A program made the translations under genes and the position numbers. The notes beneath the pieces were generated by a model. That model searched no databases, had not been told where the DNA came from, and worked only from the letters and a program-made list of their open reading frames with translations. A stretch of 10,362 bases of DNA from Oscillospiraceae bacterium (GTDB lineage Bacteria; Bacillota; Clostridia; Oscillospirales; Oscillospiraceae): contig JAEDKW010000032.1 in assembly GCA_016295615.1 (NCBI GenBank), forward strand, positions 1 to 10,362. Reading direction: 5' to 3'. Of the stretch, positions 7,028-10,362 are shown one piece after another (position 1 is the stretch's first letter; each line of letters opens with the position of its first letter).

Positions 7028-7056
7028 ATCCTATGAGAATTGTTGAAAAAAGTCAA
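7028..7056 (-). promoter_or_regulatory. Sigma-A-type promoter for the DUF4015 gene
   Basis: Read on the minus strand, TTGACT (7056-7051) is followed after exactly 17 bases by TAGGAT (7033-7028). The -35 matches consensus at 5 of 6 positions and the -10 at 4 of 6. Transcription would start near 7021, which rules out the ATG at 7024 as a normal start and gives the ATG at 6931 a leader of about 90 bases. The -35 box lies inside the rpiB terminator. Confidence 0.6.
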
Positions 7057-7059
7057 CAA
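7040..7059. repeat. Short inverted repeat at the -35 region
   Basis: TTGTTGA (7040-7046) and TCAACAA (7053-7059) form a 7-bp inverted repeat with a 6-base spacer over the -35 box of the predicted promoter. It could be a small operator, or on the minus-strand RNA an alternative fold that competes with the rpiB terminator stem. It is short and AT-rich, so chance is a real possibility. Confidence 0.3.
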
Positions 7060-7079
7060 AAACCTTCGTTTTTGCTGAC
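7046..7079 (-). terminator. Intrinsic terminator of rpiB
   Basis: On the minus strand GTCAGCAAAAAC (7079-7068) pairs with GTTTTTGTTGAC (7063-7052) around the tetraloop GAAG: 12 pairs including one G-U, followed directly by T6 (7051-7046). The one imperfect position is a G-U pair only in minus-strand RNA (A-C on the other strand), which supports the minus orientation. It starts about 21 bases after the rpiB stop. Confidence 0.85.
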
Positions 7080-7088
7080 TTTTGCTGA
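7070..7088. repeat. Tandem 9-base direct repeat in the rpiB 3' region
   Basis: TTTTGCTGA occurs at 7070-7078 and again at 7080-7088, one base apart. The first copy forms one arm of the rpiB terminator; the second could in principle offer an alternative pairing arm. No function is assigned. Confidence 0.4.
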
Positions 7089-7100
7089 TTTTTCGTGCGT

Positions 7101-7538
7101 TCAGCCCTCGATTTCGTCCATCATCGCCACGCGGCGGGCATGGCGTCCGCCCTCAAACTCGGTGGAGAGGAACGCGCTTACCATCGCGCTTGCCAGCTTG
7201 GGACCGGTAAAGCCCGCACCGATGGCGATCATGTTGGCGTTGTTGTGCCGGCGGCAAAGCTCCGCCTCGAGCGCATCGGCGCAGTGCGCGCAGCGAATGC
7301 CCCTGACCTTGTTGGCGGCAATGGAAATGCCGATGCCGGTCGTGCAGATGACGATGCCGCGCTCACACTCGCCGCTTGCTACCGCGCGTGCGGCAGCCTC
7401 GCCAAACACGGGATAGTCGCAGCTGTCGAGGGAATCGGTGCCGCAGTCCCTGATCTCGTGACCCTGCTGCTCAAGCTCCTGCTTGAGCTTTTCCTTAAGC
7501 TCATAGCCGCCGTGATCACAACCCATTGCAATTTTCAT
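7101..7538 (-). CDS. rpiB: Ribose-5-phosphate isomerase B (RpiB/LacAB family)
   Basis: It interconverts ribose 5-phosphate and ribulose 5-phosphate in the non-oxidative pentose phosphate pathway; a cytoplasmic dimer. The 145-residue length is normal. The sequence carries the N-terminal GCDHGGYELK (7-16), the active-site loop VICTTGIGISIAANKVRGIR with the catalytic-base Cys65, His98 in RRHNNANMIAIGA, and the C-terminal FEGGRHARRV. RpiB and galactose-6-phosphate isomerase (LacAB) are close relatives; Cys65 and a single complete chain favour RpiB, though allose-6-phosphate isomerase activity also occurs in the family. The start at 7538 is set by AAGGAG 9 bases upstream and alignment to the family; an ATG at 7574 would add 12 atypical residues. 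It lies 51 bases after the PHP gene with no clear promoter or terminator between, so it probably belongs to the dnaK-dnaJ transcript. Confidence 0.94.
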   Translation of the reverse strand: MKIAMGCDHGGYELKEKLKQELEQQGHEIRDCGTDSLDSCDYPVFGEAAARAVASGECERGIVICTTGIGISIAANKVRGIRCAHCADALEAELCRRHNNANMIAIGAGFTGPKLASAMVSAFLSTEFEGGRHARRVAMMDEIEG

Positions 7539-7589
7539 GGTGATTTTCTCCTTTTTTCCGGCGCACATTCGCACCGTATTATTCTTGTT

Positions 7590-8420
7590 TCACAGCTTGT
7601 GGAAAATCGGTTGTTGCGCTTCAAACGTCGCAAAGCAGCGGAAGGAGCACGCCCGGAGCAGCTCCTGACACTCCTCCATTGCACAGCCGATGAACTCCGG
7701 CGTGTGCGCGTCGCTGCCCATGGTGATGATCTCGCCGCCGAGATCGCGGTAAAGACGCAGCCACGGCTCGTCAGGCAGCGGATTTGCTCCGCGGTTCGTG
7801 TTGAGCTCGATGCCGAGCCCTTTGTCGATCAGCCGCTGCAAAATATCGGCGACCTCGTCGCGGTACGGTGCGAAGCTGAGGTTTTCCATGCCGCGGTCCT
7901 GCTTCGCATAGCGCAGCGGCAGCGTCAGATGCCCGAGGACGTTGAACCTTCCCCAGTCGATGAGCCTGCGCACCTCGCCCAAATACAGCCCGATCGCCTC
8001 GCGCCAGACGCTCTCGCCGCGACCCTTGAGCCACATGAGATCCGTCACCTCGCCGTGCAGCTTGACCGCGTGCACGGAGCCGATCACAAAATCGAGCGGC
8101 GGCGCAGTCTCGAGCAGATGGTCGCCGATCGCCGTGTCCGTCATCGTGATTTCGCCGAGCTCTGCCCCCAGCCGCACCCTGATGCGCCCATCGGAGACAG
8201 CCTTGGCCTCCTCGTACTGCGCAAGATGCTTCGCCCAGTCATGCTCCGGCGTCAGCGTGCGCAGACGGCTTTCCTCCAGCGGCTCCACGTGGTCGGTGAA
8301 GCAGATCTCATCCACGCCCTGCTCCATGGCGCTTTTGACCATTTCCGCCATGCTGTGCTTCGCATCAAATGAGCAGGAGGAGTGGATATGGTAATCGCTG
8401 ATGTACGCTGCATTTCTCAT
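7590..8420 (-). CDS. PHP-domain phosphatase, histidinol-phosphatase (HisK/HisJ) family
   Basis: This 276-residue protein has a single PHP (polymerase and histidinol phosphatase) domain, a metal-dependent phosphoesterase barrel. The metal ligands are all present: DYHIHSS (Asp9, His11, His13), FTDHV (Asp43, His44), GAELGE (Glu87), GSVH (His117), VLGHLTLP (His164), IELNT (Glu205) and GSDAH (Asp237, His239). Length and motif spacing fit histidinol-phosphate phosphatases that make histidinol in histidine synthesis, but no other his genes are visible, and PHP proteins also act on other phosphates; the exact substrate is open. The ATG overlaps the dnaJ stop codon as ATGA, implying translational coupling to a chaperone gene; GGAAAG lies 8 bases upstream. 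A stretch at 258-264 rich in Cys and Phe near the C-terminus is not diagnostic. Confidence 0.88.
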   Translation of the reverse strand: MRNAAYISDYHIHSSCSFDAKHSMAEMVKSAMEQGVDEICFTDHVEPLEESRLRTLTPEHDWAKHLAQYEEAKAVSDGRIRVRLGAELGEITMTDTAIGDHLLETAPPLDFVIGSVHAVKLHGEVTDLMWLKGRGESVWREAIGLYLGEVRRLIDWGRFNVLGHLTLPLRYAKQDRGMENLSFAPYRDEVADILQRLIDKGLGIELNTNRGANPLPDEPWLRLYRDLGGEIITMGSDAHTPEFIGCAMEECQELLRACSFRCFATFEAQQPIFHKL

Positions 8421-9553
8421 TTCTTAAACTTTCCGAAAAAGCTCTTGTTTTCTTCGTAGTTCTTCTCGCCGAGCAGCTCGCTGAATTTCTTCAGCGCCTC
8501 CTTCTGCTCACGGTTGAGGTTTGTCGGCGTTTCGATATACACGGTGACATACTGGTCGCCGCGCCCGCGTCCGTTCAGCCCGGGAATGCCCTTGCCCTTG
8601 AGGCGGAACGTCGTGCCGGACTGCGTGCCTTCGGGAATGGAGTACTTCACCCTGCCGTCGATCGTCGGGATCTCCAGCTCCGCGCCGAGCACCGCCTGCG
8701 TGAAGGTGATGGGTGCCTCGCACAGGACGCTCGTTCCCTCGCGGCGGAAAATCTCGTGCGGGCGCACGGAAACCACGATCAGCAGATCGCCGGCAGGTCC
8801 GCCGTTCTTGCCGGCGTTGCCCTGTCCGCGCAGGGAGATCGTCTGTCCGTTGTCGATGCCGGCGGGAATGGTGACCTTCAGCGTCTTGCGCTTGCGCACC
8901 ATACCCTTGCCGCCACAGTGCCTGCACGGCTGGTGAATGATTCTGCCCTTGCCGCCGCAGCGCGCGCAGGGCGCGGAGGTGGACATGAAGCCGAGCGGCG
9001 TCTGGCGGCGCTGCTGTACCACGCCGCTGCCGCGGCAATCGGGACAGACCTCCGCGGTCGTGCCCTTGGCGCAGCCGCTGCCGTGACACTCCGCGCACTG
9101 CTCCACGCGGTCAATGCTCACTTCCTTCTCGCAGCCGAACGCCGCCTCCTCAAAGCGGATGGTCACGCTCGTGCGCAGGCTCTCGCCGCGCTGCGGCGCG
9201 TTGGGGTTTGCCCGTCCGCCGCCGAAGCCGCCGCCAAAGAAGCTGCCGAAAATGTCGCCCAGATCACCGAAATCGAAGCCTGCGCCGCCGTATGCACCGC
9301 CGGCGCCCGCGCCGTAGCTCGGATCGACGCCGGCAAAGCCGAACTGATCGTAGCGCGCCTTCTTTTCGGGATCGGAGAGCACCTCGTTTGCCTCGTTGAC
9401 CTCCTTGAACTTCTCCTCGGCCTCCTTGTCGCCGGGATTCATATCCGGATGGTACTTGCGCGCAAGCTTTTTATATGCCTTTTTGATTTCTTCCTCCGAG
9501 GCGCCCTTCGATATGCCGAGCACCTCGTAGTAATCTCTTTTATTCTCAGCCAT
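8417..9553 (-). CDS. dnaJ: Chaperone protein DnaJ (type I Hsp40)
   Basis: This co-chaperone delivers unfolded clients to DnaK and stimulates its ATPase. The 378 residues show every part of a type I Hsp40: a J-domain (about 6-70) with the HPD motif at 35-37, a Gly/Phe-rich linker (about 72-115), and four zinc-binding CxxCxGxG repeats at 153-160, 170-177, 196-203 and 210-217. Two beta-sandwich client-binding subdomains follow (about 222-345), then a short dimerisation tail. Length is normal for DnaJ. AGGAG lies 8 bases before the ATG. It follows dnaK by 72 bases that contain a hairpin, and its stop overlaps the start of the PHP gene. Regulation is probably that of the dnaK operon, whose promoter is outside the window. 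Confidence 0.97.
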   Translation of the reverse strand: MAENKRDYYEVLGISKGASEEEIKKAYKKLARKYHPDMNPGDKEAEEKFKEVNEANEVLSDPEKKARYDQFGFAGVDPSYGAGAGGAYGGAGFDFGDLGDIFGSFFGGGFGGGRANPNAPQRGESLRTSVTIRFEEAAFGCEKEVSIDRVEQCAECHGSGCAKGTTAEVCPDCRGSGVVQQRRQTPLGFMSTSAPCARCGGKGRIIHQPCRHCGGKGMVRKRKTLKVTIPAGIDNGQTISLRGQGNAGKNGGPAGDLLIVVSVRPHEIFRREGTSVLCEAPITFTQAVLGAELEIPTIDGRVKYSIPEGTQSGTTFRLKGKGIPGLNGRGRGDQYVTVYIETPTNLNREQKEALKKFSELLGEKNYEENKSFFGKFKK

Positions 9554-9580
9554 AAACTATGCTCCTAAAAACGCCACAAT

Positions 9581-9604
9581 CGGAGGCGGCTTCCGCCGCC
9601 CCCG
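9581..9604 (-). other. GC-rich intergenic hairpin between dnaK and dnaJ
   Basis: On the minus strand CGGGGGCGGC (9604-9595) pairs with GCCGCCTCCG (9590-9581) around the tetraloop GGAA: 10 pairs, one of them G-U. No T tract follows directly; a T5 run lies 10 bases further on, next to the dnaJ ribosome site. It could act as a leaky attenuator or an mRNA 3'-end stabiliser that gives more DnaK than DnaJ; that role is inferred. Confidence 0.7.
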
Positions 9605-9625
9605 CTGTGACCGGATCGGTTTATT

Positions 9626-10362
9626 TTACTTCTTGTCTTCGTCATCGACGACCTTGTAATCGGCGTCGTAGTACTGCTGTCCGTCAGCGCCCTGCTGCGC
9701 GCCGCCCATGTCGGGACCGGCGCCCTGCGCGCCCTGGGGATTGGCCTGCTGATAGAGCTTCTCGCTCATCGTGTAGAACAGCTGGGTGAGCTCCTCCGTC
9801 GCCTTCTTGATCGCGTCGGTATCGTCGCCCTTGAGGGTCTCCTTGAGCTTGTCGATGCCCTCCTGCACCTTTGCCTTTTCGTCAGCGGGGATCTTGTCGC
9901 CGACTTCGCCGAGCGTCTTTTCGCTCTGATAGACCATCTGGTCGGCCTGGTTGCGAACCTCGACCTTTTCCTTGATCTTGGCGTCCTCAGCGGCATACTG
10001 CTCCGCTTCCTTGACCGCCTTCTCGATGTCCTCCTTGCTCATGTTGGAGGAGGAGGTGATGGTGATGTGCTGCTCCGTGCCGGTGCCGAGATCCTTGGCG
10101 CTGACATTCACGATGCCGTTGGCGTCGATATCGAAGGTGACTTCGATCTGAGGCACGCCGCGGCGCGCCGGAGCGATCCCGTCGAGGTGGAAGCGACCGA
10201 GGCTCTTGTTGGCGGCCGCCATCTCGCGCTCGCCCTGCAGAACGTTGACCTCCACGCTCGTCTGGTTATCCGCGGCGGTGGAGAAGATCTGGCTCTTCTT
10301 GACGGGGATGGTGGTGTTGCGGTCGATGAGCTTGGTGCACACGCCGCCCATGGTCTCGATAC
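9626..10362 (-). CDS. dnaK: Molecular chaperone DnaK (Hsp70), C-terminal part
   Basis: The last 244 residues of Hsp70; the ATPase domain lies beyond the window end. The visible part starts just before the substrate-binding beta-sandwich (IETMGG, then TKLIDRNTTIPVKKSQIFST). It includes the conserved VNVLQGEREMA, NKSLGRFHLDGI, GVPQIEVTFDIDANGIVNVS and SAKDLGTG stretches, then the helical lid with NMSKEDIEKAV and ADEKAKVQEGIDKL. It ends in a Gly/Gln/Ala-rich flexible tail (PQGAQGAGPDMGGAQQGADG) and the charged terminus VVDDEDKK. All of this is standard for bacterial DnaK. Position before dnaJ on the same strand is the usual arrangement; grpE and hrcA would be expected further right, outside the window. 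Confidence 0.97.
   Translation of the reverse strand, partial: IETMGGVCTKLIDRNTTIPVKKSQIFSTAADNQTSVEVNVLQGEREMAAANKSLGRFHLDGIAPARRGVPQIEVTFDIDANGIVNVSAKDLGTGTEQHITITSSSNMSKEDIEKAVKEAEQYAAEDAKIKEKVEVRNQADQMVYQSEKTLGEVGDKIPADEKAKVQEGIDKLKETLKGDDTDAIKKATEELTQLFYTMSEKLYQQANPQGAQGAGPDMGGAQQGADGQQYYDADYKVVDDEDKK

Noticed and set aside
7560..7577. Possible terminator in the PHP-rpiB gap (minus-strand GGTGCG/TGCGCC)
   Set aside because: Only six pairs with two G-U wobbles, and followed by an A-rich stretch instead of T residues, so no termination is expected.
7095..8372. The longest open frame on the plus strand (425 codons) in the right half
   Set aside because: It lies antisense to rpiB and the PHP gene, which both have full family motifs, and its protein is rich in Arg, His, Ala and Leu without recognisable domains: a typical shadow of GC-rich coding sequence.
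1..10362. CRISPR arrays, insertion sequences, tRNA/rRNA genes, phage or defence genes
   Set aside because: No repeated spacer-like units, transposase-like proteins, terminal inverted repeats or structured RNA genes were seen; coding density is almost complete with housekeeping families.

Overview
This is a GC-rich window of ordinary chromosome from what looks like a Gram-positive, probably clostridial (Oscillospirales-like) bacterium. The evidence is strong AGGAGG-type ribosome binding sites before most genes, compact intrinsic terminators, the dnaK-dnaJ order, and gut-clostridial-looking LivG, glutamine synthetase and DUF4015-type glycoside hydrolase proteins. The taxonomic call is an inference from protein character only.

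Left part, plus strand (1-4276): a five-gene branched-chain (hydrophobic) amino acid or amide ABC transporter operon. It holds a substrate-binding protein (cut by the window start), permeases LivH and LivM, and ATPases LivG and LivF. LivM/LivG overlap by 4 bases and LivG/LivF by 14. A 12-bp GC-rich hairpin without a T tract sits between the binding protein and LivH and may set their stoichiometry. Next, across a 90-bp gap with an unusually elaborate terminator, comes glnA (4367-5788), a GSI-beta-like glutamine synthetase whose adenylylation tyrosine is replaced by phenylalanine. Little room for a promoter remains between the T tract and the glnA start, so glnA probably depends on read-through or on a promoter inside or before the hairpin. 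Uptake of a nitrogen source and ammonia assimilation therefore look transcriptionally linked.

A bidirectional terminator (about 5799-5840) separates the converging halves.

Right part, minus strand (10362 down to 5882): the 3' end of dnaK, then dnaJ, a PHP-family histidinol-phosphatase-like gene whose start codon overlaps the dnaJ stop (ATGA), and rpiB. A hairpin lies between dnaK and dnaJ. The rpiB terminator contains the -35 box of a promoter for the last gene, a membrane-anchored DUF4015-type putative glycoside hydrolase. The chaperone operon thus appears to carry two sugar-phosphate/phosphatase enzymes as passengers.

No RNA genes, mobile elements, CRISPR arrays or defence-like systems were seen. 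The points of interest are regulatory junctions and residue changes in known families, not a new system.
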